A stretch of DNA of 64,000 nt from Lampris incognitus (taxonomy: Eukaryota; Chordata; Actinopteri; Lampriformes; Lampridae): the NCBI RefSeq assembly GCF_029633865.1, contig NC_079215.1:47925786-47989785 (forward strand). The letters run 5' to 3'. The position numbers and the translations under genes were made by a program. Below, piece by piece: positions 33,133 through 45,800 of this stretch (positions within the stretch are counted from its first letter, which is position 1; the number at the start of each line of letters is the position of its first letter). Below the pieces are notes generated by a model. It was not told the origin of the DNA and did not search any database. It saw only the letters and a list, made by a program, of their open reading frames with translations.

Positions 33133-33690
33133 GAATATGTATTACGTTGTATGTGTGTACAGTGACTAGCATCCTGTAAAAGAGGTATACACATAAATAA
33201 TCTATTTGTAATACATGATTAGCGGTCAGTGAGGAAACGTTTTATAAATATGTTTCTCTCTTATGTTTCAGAATAACTATACTCTATTGTTAAACGTCAA
33301 ATAGGTGTGAGTTGAATACAAGGTCGTATATTGCCCCAGCACAAATGTATGGTTCCCTACTGGCTAAAAGTAACCCTCCAAGTTTGTAGTTTGTGTTGTT
33401 AACTCAATGATATTGTCATATTTTATCAATATACATGTTGGGAAAAGGCCACATGAAGATCCAAAATGAAGGTAGCTGAAGGCGCGTGGTGACAGCGGTC
33501 CCACCTCGCATTTTCACCTTTGCTCGGCTGAGTTAAGCTGGGAGGTTGAGAAGTCTATAACTGGGGGTCACCGAATGCTTCACATTTTGCAGCCATTCTT
33601 AATAAAGTCTCTGATGTGACGTCTCTCGTCCGACAAGCATTACCTGGCCTGTTATTGTGTCAAAAGGGCTTATTTAGCTCCTCTGATACG

Positions 33691-34150
<460 letters not shown>

Positions 34151-34170
34151 GGCATGTGCAGTAACAGATA

Positions 34171-34220
34171 ACATGTATTGTATTGTATTGTATTGTATTG
34201 TATTATATTGTATTGTATTT
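34171..34220. repeat. (ATTGT)n pentanucleotide repeat
   Basis: About ten units of TGTAT, with one variant (TATAT). Confidence 0.95.
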
Positions 34221-34930
34221 TCTTCTCTTCTGATAAAGGCTCATTTGTTAAGTCTTGCTGTCTGTTGACCAGTCGGGTAGTTCTGGCACTCAGCCAAGGC
34301 CCAACAGACAGAGTGGAACTGATGCTTCACTTTATTTTATTTTTTAGTGAACCAGCCCCTAAAAGGGGAAACGGTAGTGAAAATCAGTAGGCTGCGGGTG
34401 AAAAAGAAATTAGGGTTAAGGGCCACTGCAGCTGTACTTTCATTCTTTTATTGAAATACCGTCTTAGAAATCAATCCATTTGTTTTCTTTACCTAGTTAT
34501 TTTCACTACGGGTCATTCACTGCCCATTGTTTGGGGGGGGGGTTGACATGATAAATGAGGTGCATGTGTTTGGAATTGGGGGGGGGGGTGCAAACATGCA
34601 AACTGCCTATAGAAAGAAGCAGGGGCCAGATTCAAGCCAACAAGTCAAGTCAAGTCCATTGTAGTTGTATCAGGAAAATACACACAGGCAATTTACAGAA
34701 AGTGAGCCCATTTCCATTAAAACAACCAGCAAGAAAATTAACTACCTCAAGAAAATAGTGTGGCCCTGTTTTGTTTTCCTTTCGATATCCTCCATTGTTT
34801 TGTTTTTTTTCCTTTTCATATCTTCCATTGTTTTGTTTTTTCTTTCTCTTTTGATAACCATCGTTTTTTACTTTCAGTATCTTGTTTTTATAGCCTCCAT
34901 TGTTTTGGGGATTTTTTTTTATTATCTTGT
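34221..34930. other. No gene seen; G-runs and T-rich sequence
   Basis: Poly-G runs lie at about 34530-34542 and 34578-34588, and AAGTCAAGTCAAGTC at 34643. The T-rich sequence near 34790-34920 gives long but low-complexity frames that I do not consider genes. Confidence 0.6.
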
Positions 34931-35012
34931 TCTACTGCTATTACTTTCGGCTGCTCCATTTCTTCCTGTCCTCTGCATCTTCCTCTGTCACACCAGCCAC
35001 CTGCATGTCTTC
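34931..35012 (-). repeat. RTE-type LINE 3' end, minus strand
   Basis: The minus-strand reading (GACATGCAGGTGGCTGGTGT ... GGAGCAGCCGAAAGTAATAG) matches the 3' end of the RTE copy at 36519-36635. Confidence 0.75.
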
Positions 35013-35099
35013 TCATTGTTTTTTAATCCTCCATTTTTTATTTCGATATCCGCCACTCTTAGCAGCTCTTCTCTTCTGTACCCTGCTCGCAGCAATGGA

Positions 35100-35102
<3 letters not shown>

Positions 35103-35168
<66 letters not shown>

Positions 35169-35211
35169 TATATAAAGTATGGCCATTTCACCTGACCTAA
35201 ATGGTCCCCAG

Positions 35212-35266
<55 letters not shown>

Positions 35267-35270
35267 GGAG
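35103..35270. repeat. (TA)n-(CA)n and (GT)n-(GA)n microsatellites
   Basis: TA runs at about 35103-35153 and CA at 35154-35169. GT/GA runs at about 35214-35268 lie within a SINE family A 3' fragment. Confidence 0.95.
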
Positions 35271-35392
35271 CCCTGTGATGGTCTGGCGGTCTGTTCAGGG
35301 TGTCTCCCCACATGTCGCCCAATGACTGCTGGGATAGGCTCCAGCATCCCCACGACCCTGAGAGCAGGATAAGTGGTTTAGATAAAGGATGT
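35190..35392 (+). repeat. SINE family A, 3' half
   Basis: It starts at GGCCATTTCACCTGACCTAA and ends GCTGGGATAGGCTCCAGCAT ... GAGAGCAGGATAAGTGG. The GT/GA tract sits where full copies also have a GT run. Nothing is seen at 35393-35735. Confidence 0.75.
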
Positions 35393-35737
35393 CTATGAAC
35401 TACTACATGTGGAAGCTCTTCAAACCCCTGGCATGAATCTTAGATTTATGGGGATAGTGTCTTATCAATGGCCGGGGCACTGCCAGGTTATTAGATGAAA
35501 TATTCTGAAAGCAGTAGCAATATGAATAGAAAGCAGAACACACATCCAATGCATGATAAACTACAAGTATTCCCTGATTCACACATACACCCAGGAGAAT
35601 TCAGACTATGACAAGCAACAGAATGGGTCACCTACAAAGCTGTCACCTAGTAATTGTTGCATAGTGCAGATGGAAAAAGTAAAATTGGCAGCAATAATTT
35701 TCAAACATTTTGTATTAATTAGAGTTTTTATAGAGTG

Positions 35738-36640
35738 AACAATCTGGAGGTGGGATTACATCAAGGATCGGCTCTGAGCCCTTTCTTGTTTGCAATGGTG
35801 ATGGACAGGTTGACAGACAAGATCAGGCAGGAGTCTCCATGGATGATGATGTTCGCGGATGACATTGTGATCTGTAGCGAGAGTAGGGAGCAGGTTGAGG
35901 AGAGCCTGGAGAGGTGGAGGTATGCACTGGAGAGAAGAGGAATGAAAGTCAGTAGGAGCAAGACGGAATACCTATGCATGAATGAGGGAGGACAGTAGAA
36001 TGGTGAGGATGCAAGGAGTAGAGGTGACGAAGGCATATGAGTTTAAATACTTGGGGTCAACTGTCTAAAGTAACGGGGGGTGCAGAAGAGAGGTGAAGAA
36101 GAGAGTGCAGGCAGGGTGGAGTAGGTGGAGAAGAGTGTCAGGAGTGATTTGCGACAGAAGGGTACCAGCAAGAGTTAAAGGGAAGATTTACAAGATGGTT
36201 GTGAGACCAGCTATGTTATATGGTTTGGAGACAGTAGCACTGATGAAAAGACAGGAGGTGGAGCTGGAGGTGGCAGAGTTGAAGATGTGAAGATTTTCAG
36301 TAGGAGTGACGAAGAAGGACAGGATTAGGAATGATTATATTAGAGGGACCGCTCAAGTTGGACGGTTTGGAGACAAAGCAAGAGAGGCAAGATTGAGATG
36401 GCTTGGACATGTGTGGAGGAGAGATGCTGGTTATATTGGGAGAAGGATGCTGAATATGGAGCTGCCAGGGAAGAGGAAAAGGGGAAGGCCAAAGAGGAGG
36501 TTTATGGATGTGGTGAGGGAGGACATGCAGGTGGTTGGTGTGACAGAGGAAGATGTAGAAGACAGGAAGAAATGGAAACGGATGATCCGCTGTGGCGACC
36601 CCTAACGGGAGCAGCCGAAAGTAGTAGTAGTAGTAGTTTG
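35738..36640 (+). mobile_element. RTE-type LINE, 5'-truncated, with (AGT)n tail
   Basis: RT is present only from the GVPQG-equivalent (VGLHQGSALSPFLFAMVMDR). Then come MMMFADDIVICSES (catalytic FADD, intact), MKVSRSKTEYLCMNE, KRVQAGWSRWRRVSGVI and VVRPAMLYGLETVALMKRQE. After breaks come LRWLGHVWRR and GRPKRRFMDVVRED. The 3' end reads CGACCCCTAACGGGAGCAGC followed by AGT repeats. Frameshifts or stops occur at about 35998, 36066 and 36288. Confidence 0.8.
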
Positions 36641-36894
36641 ATGATGATATTGCTTGCTTGTTTTGATTTTTTCTCTTTTGTTTTCTTTTATTATACATTT
36701 TTTTTTAAATGTAACGTTTGAAATAAGCAAAAATACATTATTTGAGGGATTTTGTGAGGGGAGGGCGATTGAGCTGACCAGGTAATTGTAGAAGAATGTA
36801 GACATCAAAATGCCACTGGCTCGTTTCGGTTTGGCGTTCGAAGATAATCCATCTTCTTGTAATGTCTCTCCCACTCATTGGACATTTTTGCTGG
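36641..36894. other. No gene seen
   Basis: This is AT-rich spacer between the RTE tail and the Gypsy-3 LTR region. Confidence 0.5.
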
Positions 36895-37032
36895 TGTATG
36901 AAGCTCCTGTGTCACTATAAAGACAGCTAGAAGCCACTAGGCTCGGAGGGAGTTGTATGTCAGTTAAGTAGTAGACCAGAGACAGGGAATAAAGTATAAA
37001 CAAGCCGGCAATTTTAATAAACAACAGCGCTG

Positions 37033-37066
<34 letters not shown>

Positions 37067-38257
37067 CAGGTATTGACAAGGTAGGCTACACAAAACCAGG
37101 TGAGTTACCAGTTTCTTATTTAACCCTTTCTATTATTTAGAATAGGTTATTTCAAGTTTTTAGGTTGATTTAATCAACTTTAGTTCTTCTAAGTTTTAGA
37201 CGTCTATTTATATCACTAATTTGACGTTTAGATCTATTTATTTTATCTTGAGTTAACTCTATTTTCTTTTTCGGGTGCGGATGACCGGTAAGTATAATCT
37301 CCTTTTTTTCAGGTATGAGATAAGGGTTACATTCTTTTTTTCCTTTCTAGGTAACTACAGGTAAGTATAATTTCACTTTAACCTTTAAATTCACTAATAC
37401 CTTTTTTAGGTGACTAACCCTTTAACACTCTTTTTTTCACAGGAGAAGCACCAATCAAGATCAACTTGAACAATCAGAATACACCAAAATAAAAATAAAT
37501 AAAGTAATCCTTTGAATCTTTGGATAGTCCTTGTGGTTCAAGTTCAAATGAATAATCAGTTCTGTAATCTCAGTCCAGCTTCCTCACTGAGAATGAGAAA
37601 TCCGAAGTTCCACAATCCTACCAGAAAGATGGAACAACGGTCTGTTCAAGCAGGTCAAACCATATGGAGGTGGTGTAGATGAGGTGATCCAGATGTCCTT
37701 TCAATAGGTAAGAGTTCCTTGGGTGGGGCTCGCCATCTAGTGTCCGTGTGTGCGCCGTCCTCACGTGCACACACAGAAGAAGAATCCGTCGTCGTGGTAG
37801 TCCTGAGAAGACTTTCCCGGAGGGGGAAAAAACCTGACCAAAACCGTTCTGTGACTGTCCCACAGGCACAACTTCGGTTTTATAAGTATTTATCTTCACT
37901 TTTCAGATGTTTCTGAGAGATTTTCATCGAATGTTCAGCAGATATCTTTTCTGTTTGCTCTCGGTCGTAGCTAGTTCGTTCTGGGTTTTACTGAGCTGGG
38001 CTCATGCGGCTAGTTCGTTCTGGGGACTGGGCTGGGCGCACGCTGCACACGGCATCTTAAAGGGGCAGTGAGGGTTGGATTAAAGGGATTGTCAAAACAT
38101 TTTTAACAGCCCATGAAATTAATATAAACCAAATGGTATGGATTTCAGTTGTTTTTAGGTACAATATTTGTTACTATCAATTATTTATGTATGTATCAAT
38201 TGTTATTTATTTATTACTCTATGGCTATTTATTATATAATCTCAACCCTGGGTTACG
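36895..38257 (-). repeat. Gypsy-3 3' LTR (long, about 1.36 kb; outer end uncertain)
   Basis: The LTR start at 38257 follows the polypurine tract. Its first 34 bases (38223-38256) recur at 41528-41561. The region is non-coding, with a (CA)n tract at 37036-37066. The outer end is a guess from a TGT start at 36895. Confidence 0.45.
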
Positions 38258-38392
38258 TCCTCCCCTTCTTTCCTGATGCACGTCCCTGTGCATGATATCA
38301 ATGGACTATACTGTAATAATCCTACGTAGTTTTTGGGGATTAGGGTCATCTACTAAAGAATCTGCAATCGCTGAACTTAAACTCTGGAACAG

Positions 38393-41300
38393 TTACTGAA
38401 CTATTGTAGCAAGTGGGTTTCCTAGTCGAGGGTAAATCAGTCGTTTTGGAGGTTCTCTATGTCTACTCGACTTTCTTGTGTGTTCTCTATCCTCACTGTT
38501 ATTGTTCTCTCTAACATCTCTATCCTCTTCTGTTTCCACAGGTTCTTGGACAGGTGAATGGTTGCCATCTGGATTGATTTCAGGTTCATCCATGTTAGTG
38601 TTGTTCTCCTCAGCCAGATCCACTTTAGGTAAGGTATGCTCCTCCGGATTCACTTCAGGTAAGATGTTCTCTTCTGGATTCACTTCAGGTAAGTTGTTCT
38701 CTTCTGGATTCACTTCAGGTAAGTTGTTGTCTTCTGGATTCACTTCAGGTAAGTTGCTTTCAGAAGGACTTATATCAGGTGAAGTGCTCTTGTTGAGTAT
38801 CATTGGATCCTCAGTTGTCCCTGGAACACCGGAAGAACTTTGACTGCGTCTGGGGGATCTTGCTCGACAGTGGACACTGGAAGGGGTCGTGGTTCTGTGG
38901 TTCTTGTGTCGGATTCGGTGGTGCCAGGAGCGTAATCGAAACCTGGGGTTTCTACTACTCGGTTTCCACGGTCATACAGGTAAGTGAGATAAAGATCGTC
39001 AGCATCTGAGTCGTGTCCTTCGGATTCATTTGAGCTCTCATCTCTTGGGCTCTGCCGAGTTCTTGGTGGCTTAGGTTTGTCTTTCGTGGTCGTACCACTT
39101 TCCACTGGAGTTATAGGAAGGAACCCACAGGGTAACAGCAGGTCTCGATGGAGGGTTCTTAGTGGACCATCTTTGGTTTCAGGTCTCACTACATAGACTG
39201 GGACATTTCCAGACTGCTTAACTACAATGTATACATCCGATTCCCACTTGTCTGCTAACTTGTGCTTGTCTCTAAGTCGGACATTCCTAACCAGGACCCT
39301 ATCACCCTCTTGCAGGATGGACTAAACAACATGTTTATCGAACCTTGCTTTGTTATGATCCGCTATCTTCTTCACATTTTCCATAGCTACTCTGTAGCTT
39401 GCTTCAAGATGGGATTTCAGGCTATGTACATACTGTGAGTGTGAGCCTGGCTGGTGATTGACTGGTAAGTTGAAGGCTAAGTCCACTGGCAACCTTGGTT
39501 GTCGCCCAAACATCAGTTCGTATGGGGTGAAACCAGTGACTTCATTTCTTGTACAGTTGTAGGCATGTACTAAGGGCTTAACATACTCTCGCCAGTGACT
39601 CTTCTTCTGGTTCTCCAGGGTTGCTAGCATGTTCAAAAGAGTTCTGTTGAAACGTTCAACGGGATTCCCGCTTGGGTGGTACAGGGTGGTCCGAATTTTT
39701 TGTATGCCAGCTAACTCACACAGTTCCTTAATTGTGCGAGACTCAAAGTCCGGACCCTGGTCACTGTAGAGCCTTTCTGGAATGCCATAGTGGACGATTA
39801 AGTGGTCCCATAAGCACTTGGCAACCATCCGGGCCTTTTGGTTTGAAGTGGGGATCGCCACTGCGCACTTAGTAAAGTGGTCCGTGATGACCAAGATGTC
39901 TTTGGTGTTGCTGGAATCTGGCTCCAAGGTGAGGAAGTCCATGTACACCAGTTCGAGTGGTCGTGTGGCTGTGGTGTTCACGAGTGGTGTGGCTTTCTCA
40001 GGCAGAACTTTACGTCATATGCAGTGGTTGCAGGTCTTGATCTTTGTCTCCACCTCAGCTGACATTTTGGGCCAATAGAACCGTTTTTGTACGAGATCTA
40101 GGGTTCGATCCACGCCCATATGGCCCAAGTCATCGTGAAGGCTCTTCAGGACTAAGGGTCTCAGGTCTTCAGGCAGCACGAGCTGGTGGTGAGTCTGTGC
40201 ACCCTCTTGTCTCTTTCGGAACAGGACACCATTCAGCACTTCGAGCCTGTTCCATTCTCTTAGTAGAATGTAGAGTTCAGGGACTTCCTTTCTGAGGGTC
40301 GGTGAGGGTTTTTCTCCCGACTCTACAAGTTGGAGTACTTCACGGATGCAGGTATCAGCTTGTTGCTTGTCTCTCATTTCAGCTGGGGTAAGCAGGGGTA
40401 TGACAGGTAAGCCACCCAGCTGATCCTCCTCCTCAAAGCTGTCTGGGATAGCATTCGGGTGGTGGGCAAGTGACACAACCAAGGCAGTGCTGGGTGGTGT
40501 TTCCCTGGAGTGGTTGTCGATCACCTTGCGAAATAAGTGCTTCTCACAGATGGCTTTGATGGTGTGTTCATTCATGTCTGTATGTACGGGTTCGCATAGA
40601 TGTCGTTTTGTGAACTGTTCTATCCTCTTCAGCTCTTTCCATGACGTTGGGTCATCAGGCGGTCTGCTGTGCGGACGTCTGGACAGCCCGTCTGCGTCCT
40701 GATTTTGTTTCCCAGCCCGATATTGTAGCTGGAAGTCGAATGTTGACAGATCAGCTAACCATCTCTAGCTTGCAGCATCAAGCTTAGCAGAGGTAAGGAC
40801 GTATGTTAGTGGGTTGCTATCGGTGACAGCGAGAAATGGGCTTCCGTAAAGGTAATCCTGAAACTTTTCAGTAACTGCCCATTTAAGGGCAAGGAACTCT
40901 AGTTTATGGGCAGGGTACCTGCTCTCACATCTTGACAGACCACGGCTTGCATAAGCGATAGCACGCTTCTGTCCTTCCTGCTCCTGGTAGAGGGCGGCGC
41001 CGAGACCTAATGCGCATGCATCTGTATGCAAGGTGTAGGGTAGCTTGGGGTCGGTGAACCCGAGGACAGGGGCAGTCGTCAGCTTCTCTATGATGGTGTC
41101 AAAAGCTGCTTGGCAAGCGGGGGTCCGTCTGTCACCAAAGAGATCTTTAGGGTTGTGATACTTCTCATTGTTCACCGTGGCTTTAGCGTGCTTCTTCAGC
41201 GGAGGATATCCAGCGGTGAGTGCATCGAGGGGTTTCACTATCTTCGAGTAGTCCTTTATGAATCTACGGTAATAACCGCAGAATCCCAGGAACGTTCTTA

Positions 41301-41525
41301 GTTCTTTTAGTTTGGTTGGTTTTGGCCAGGTCTTCAGTGCGGCTGTCTTCTCAGGATCGGTTTCGATGCCCTTCTCAGACACAATGTGGCCAAGATACTT
41401 TATAGAGGTCTGGAAGAACCTGCACTTTTCAGGTGATAGCTTCAGGCCATATTCTTTCAGATGGCTCAGCAGCCGCATGAGCCTTTCCTCGTGCTTCTCT
41501 AGTGTTGAGGAGAAGACGATCAACG
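38393..41525 (-). pseudogene. Gypsy-3 pol: RT C-terminal part, RNase H, integrase
   Basis: Read on the minus strand, RT resumes just after the active site (LIVFSSTLEKHEERLMRLLS), then LGFCGYYRRFIKDYSKI. RNase H follows (LHTDACALGLGAALYQ, VTDSNPLTYVLTSAKLDAAS). The integrase zinc region is LHDDLGHMGVDRTLDLVQKR with CNHC. The core shows VYMDFLTL, LYSDQGPDFES and NPVERFNRTLL, so the three acidic residues remain. Three in-frame stops (at 40765, 40015 and 39322) and one frame break near 38805 are seen. Otherwise one frame covers nearly 2.7 kb. The C-terminus is acidic and repetitive. Confidence 0.9.
38620..38780 (-). repeat. 30-bp tandem repeat in the Gypsy-3 pol tail
   Basis: About five units of TTCTGGATTCACTTCAGGTA type encode the ten-residue repeat NNLPEVNPEE on the minus strand. 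Confidence 0.9.
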
Positions 41526-41555
41526 AGGGCTATTTATTATATAATCTCAACCCTG

Positions 41556-41953
41556 GGTTACATGTTGTAACAGCCAGAGTCTGGTAAATGTGGTATTACT
41601 GCAATACTGAATAGCGCTACAAGGCGGTGCCTCCTTTTGTTTTGGTGTGTTGTACTAAGAGTTGTACACACGGAGCCACCATGTTACATGCTCCGACCGA
41701 CATCCACAAAGAGGACTCTCATCAGTAACGAGTTGGTGCAGGTTATGCTATCTATGTTCCACTGCTCATGTATGATTAGTGAATCTAGTGCCGTGGAGAC
41801 CTGGCATTGTATGGTCGATGTTAAGTACTGTAGAATAAAGTTGCCCTGTGGAAATCCCACTTCATTGTCTGTCGACTCTCTGAGCTAACCAGCTATCCCG
41901 GAGCCCCTGCTAATGCTGCCAGCCTTCTCCACCTACACCAGCTTCACGTTACA
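41556..41953. repeat. Probable solo LTR next to Gypsy-3
   Basis: It starts TGTTGTAACAGCC and ends CACGTTACAACC, giving inverted ends GTTGTAAC/GTTACAAC. An AATAAA is at about 41832. No target duplication is clear, and it abuts the truncated Gypsy-3 LTR start exactly, so one of the two has lost its flank. Confidence 0.5.
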
Positions 41954-42206
41954 ACCTATATCTGCAAGTGCAGGCTAATTTAATAAAAAAAAAGTACTGC
42001 ATTTTTCAGGAAGCCATGTGTGTGTGTGTGGGTGTGTGGGGAGGGGTATGAATTTCAATACCATAGTGTTAAATAGATGTATATTAAGTGTAGATAAAAG
42101 AGGTAAAAATGAAAGCGCATTTTTCATTTCATGGGACTTTTAACATTTGTGAAATTTTTGTGAAAGAACAACATGCAATAAGAACAAAAAAGTTAATCTA
42201 TTCATG

Positions 42207-42632
42207 GGCATCTGGGTGGTGCAGTGATCTATTCTGTTTCCTACCAACACGAGGATCGCCGGTTCGAATCCCTGTGTACCTCCGGCTTGGTTGGGCGTCC
42301 CTACAGACACAATTTGCTGTGTCTGCAGGTGGGGAACCGAATGTGGGTATGTGTCCTGGTCGCTGCACTAGCGCCTCCTCTGGTCGGTTGAGGCGTCTGT
42401 TCGGGGGGGGGGGACTGGGGGGAATAGTGTGATCCTCCCATGTGCTATGTCCCCTTGGTGAAACTCCTCACTGTCAGGTGAAAAGAAGCGACTGGCGACT
42501 CCACATGTATCGGTGGAGATGTGTGGTAGTGTGCAGCCCTCCCCGGGTCGGCGGGGGGAGGGGGGGAGCAGCAACCGGGATGGCTCAGAAAATAGGATAA
42601 TTGGCCAAGTACAATGGGGGGGGGGGCAACAA
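42207..42632 (+). repeat. tRNA-derived SINE (family B), plus strand
   Basis: A tRNA-like head (CTGGGTGGTGCAGTGATCTA, then GCCGGTTCGAATCCC) is followed by GGGCGTCCCTACAGACACAA, TGTCCTGGTCGCTGCACTAG, GGTGAAAAGAAGCG and CCAAGTACAATGGGG. Imperfect direct repeats (about AAAAGTTAATCTATTCAT) lie just outside both ends (42188-42204 and about 42636-42653). The second copy is at 47816-48284. Confidence 0.85.
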
Positions 42633-42899
42633 AAAATGTAATCTGTTCATTATTTGCCATCATCCTACCTTGTGCTGATACCCACTAATCCATAGTTTTA
42701 AAAAACAGTCAAATTCCAACTATTCCAATACTGAATTTTCCACTATATTGAAGCATTTGAAATTGGAAACCAGTTGAAAAATGTGTATTGAAAAGTCTAT
42801 TTGTGTGCAAGTACCACTGAATCTATGAGAAAAGTGCTATAGTGCAAAACATTCCACACTAATAAGTTTTTGTCTTTTTGTGCCAACAGAAGAGAAAAC

Positions 42900-45800
42900 A
42901 TGACTGCAACTCACACCCGGTTGCTGTTTTTGATCGTCTGCGCAGATGTGGCTCTTGGTAAGTTTTGCTCCGGTCTGCATTATGTACAGTGAAATGTAAA
43001 AATGTCACATATCCTGTGCCGGTGATCTAATCTCTTTTTCTTATTATGTCTCGATCTAAAGCCTTCATTGACTTGAACTGCAAATCCGAGAATCACGGAG
43101 AGTATGGACAACAGTCGAGAGTGGAATGTATCATCCAACCTAAGAAAGAGGCAGAAGACCCAGAGATCATAATGGTCACATGGAAGAAAGACAAAGATGA
43201 GCATCCCTTATTACTTTACAAGAAGGGAAAGACCAACTGTGAACAACGCTATCAGTTTGCTGAGCCAGAGTGGAATAATAAGACAATGAGTGTGTCCCTG
43301 CTTGTGACCAATACCATGTTGGAAGATACTGGACAGTATAGATGCATGGTGATCACAGATAGCGGCGATGCAAGCGCCTCAACCGAGCTCAGTGTCGCAG
43401 GTGAGTGCGTTTTATGCAATCAGGCCGTGCTCGATCAACAAGTTGGTATACATTGTTGTAGAGTGGTGGATTAAAATTATTATCGTGCCAGTTTAAGCAG
43501 GTTTTCAGATCTCCATTTCAGTGGTAGACCCAAGCAAGGCTGGATCTGTTTAAGTGAACTCTTGACAGCTGTATATTTCTGAAGAGAATGGTCAGTGAAA
43601 ACAGAAAGTTTGTTTGGGATCAGGGAATATACAGTGACACGATCTCCGTTTAAAGCAGTTACATTTGTCCTTTTGAGTCCAATGCCAGCTCATTGTTTAC
43701 TTTCTGTTTCGTTATGAGACATAAAACAACACAAATGCCACGAGGCCCTAGTGTTTCATTTTCCCTACAAGCAACAAGTATAAGCATTGTTGGGTCTTCA
43801 CAATATTCAGAGCTTTACGTGAACGTTATGAAACTGGTGTATGATTTGATTGCCATCATAGTCAGTTGTACAATGTTCAACATACAAGTTCATGATCACG
43901 AGCCGTGTTGACTTTAAACTTTCTCTTTTCAGCCAAATACAGTGCACCAACTATAAACTACATACCTGAGAAAGAAATCCCTCTGAATACAAATTCGACA
44001 CTTTTCTGTAACTCATACGGTGGTTACCCACAAGGTCAAATTCGCTGGTTTGACGTGGACAACAGTGAGTTGACACACAGCTCTGAAATGGAGGCCAAAC
44101 AGATGCCTGATGGACTGTTTAACCTCACCAGTAAGCTGTCTCTGCTGCCTGACTCCGTTTTTTCCAAGCCCACATGTGTGGTACACAGCGCCTCAGGAAG
44201 CAAGGAGGGGGAGGCCATATTTGAGATGCCAGAAACCTCATTTATTTCAGGTATGGTATTAACTGCTGAGCAGATTGCCTGACAGCTTGTTGTTCTGAAA
44301 ATACCAGCTCGCCAAAATTGACTGACTTAATGGCCTGATATGTCTGAACTGGAATTCAGATTGTCCTTTAAACCTCCACACAAGAACATTTTTATCCTTT
44401 TGTTTGATAGGCAAAAAAAAAGAGTCAATAAGCAGTATCTTCACTTAACTACTTCCCTTTCTTATCCTAATCTAATGTCACACTTGTGCAAGAGTACCGG
44501 GAGGCTTCATTCAATTGGTGGAACTTTGTCAGGATTTCACTTTATCCTCACATTGGACACCTGATGTTACTTGCTGCTGATACACAAACCTTTCAGACAT
44601 GCGACAAGAGACAACAAAATGGTGTCCTTGGAAGTCTTGAAGAAAAGTCTCCCTGCCAGTCATACTCAACTCATACTGCAGCAAACCCTTTTGTTTTTAA
44701 TCATTCCGCTGTTGTTTCAAAATGTGTGCAAATTTTTGGGTCAACTAATTGTTTCCAAGAACATTTAACATCTAACGTCAAATTGTCTTTATTCTAACAA
44801 CAGAAAATTTGGGACAGCAGGATTCAAATTCCAAAATAATTGCCCCTGTGGTGGTCATTGGATCACTGATAGTAGGACTCCTGTTGGTGATCGTTCTCAA
44901 ATGGCGCCGACGTAAGTACCCAACCAGATATATGGTTAGCTTCAAGATTCAAGAACTTTATTGTCACATTGGTGTTGGTTGAAGTGAGTTACCCCCTTCA
45001 ATATGAAGCGCTTTGGGTGTCTAGAAAATCGCTATATAAATGTAATGGTTGTCATTATCATTATTATTATTGTGTAAGCGCAATGGAATTGCAGTTGTGT
45101 CAACCTCAAAATGGTGCATACATAAAAGAGATAAGAAATATCAGCAATAAAAAGTAAAGAATCTAAACAGTATAAGCAGTATAAGGTATAAAATACAATA
45201 CAGTTAATGATAAATACAACTTACGAGGGGCAAAAACATCATCAACAAAAAATGCAGTAAAGGTGTGGTGAACAAATATGAAGTGGCTTAAAGTGACATG
45301 TCAGTAAATATTGCAAATATTGCACATGCCCAGTAGTGACAGCACATCAGTCTTGTTGGACTGAAGAGATGTCTGAGTTCATTAGCGCCACAGCTTTTGG
45401 AAAGAAGCTGTATTTCAATCTCTTTGTGTGTGTGAAGATTGATCTGAGGCACCTACATGATGGGAGGGGCTGAAAAAGGTGGTGTCCAGGGTGTGTAATA
45501 TCTTTTATGATGTCTTAGCCCTCCTCACACAGCGAGTGCTGTGAAGATGTTCTAGTGAAGGCAGCTTAATGCCAACAATGTCATGTGCTGTTACCACACT
45601 ACACTGGAGGGCTTTTTTTTTGTCAGCTTTGGTGCAGCTGCTGTACAGAAGTTTTAAGTTACAGACAGTTAAGGGCCACTAAGCCACTTCTCTATGGATT
45701 TTCCCTGACGGTTCTTCCTCGCTTTCATATCATCGTTGACATATGTGAGCTAGACCTCACTGTGGAGCTTTGCCTGCTCTGTGCTTTGCTGAAAGGAGTG

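Larger units (their letters stand above)
36895..41562 (-). mobile_element. Ty3/gypsy element 3 (Gypsy-3), minus strand, internally deleted
   Basis: On the minus strand, 35 bp of LTR start (41562-41528) is joined directly to the RT region. RNase H, integrase, a polypurine tract (38258-38275, GGAAAGAAGGGGAGG) and a long 3' LTR from about 38257 down to about 36895 follow. Gag, protease and the N-terminal half of RT are missing. The 3' LTR end is inferred from TGTATGAAGC at 36895 and is uncertain. No matching target duplication was found. Confidence 0.75.

Noticed and set aside
34665..35195. A 176-residue hydrophobic frame
   Set aside because: It runs through T-rich sequence, a reversed RTE tail and a TA microsatellite; the composition alone explains its length.
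38800..39010. Plus-strand frames opposite Gypsy-3 pol
   Set aside because: They are shadows of the minus-strand pol.
42207..42290. tRNA gene (A and B boxes present)
   Set aside because: No complete cloverleaf is evident, and the boxes lead a dispersed SINE that recurs at 47816-48284 with a 16-bp target duplication.
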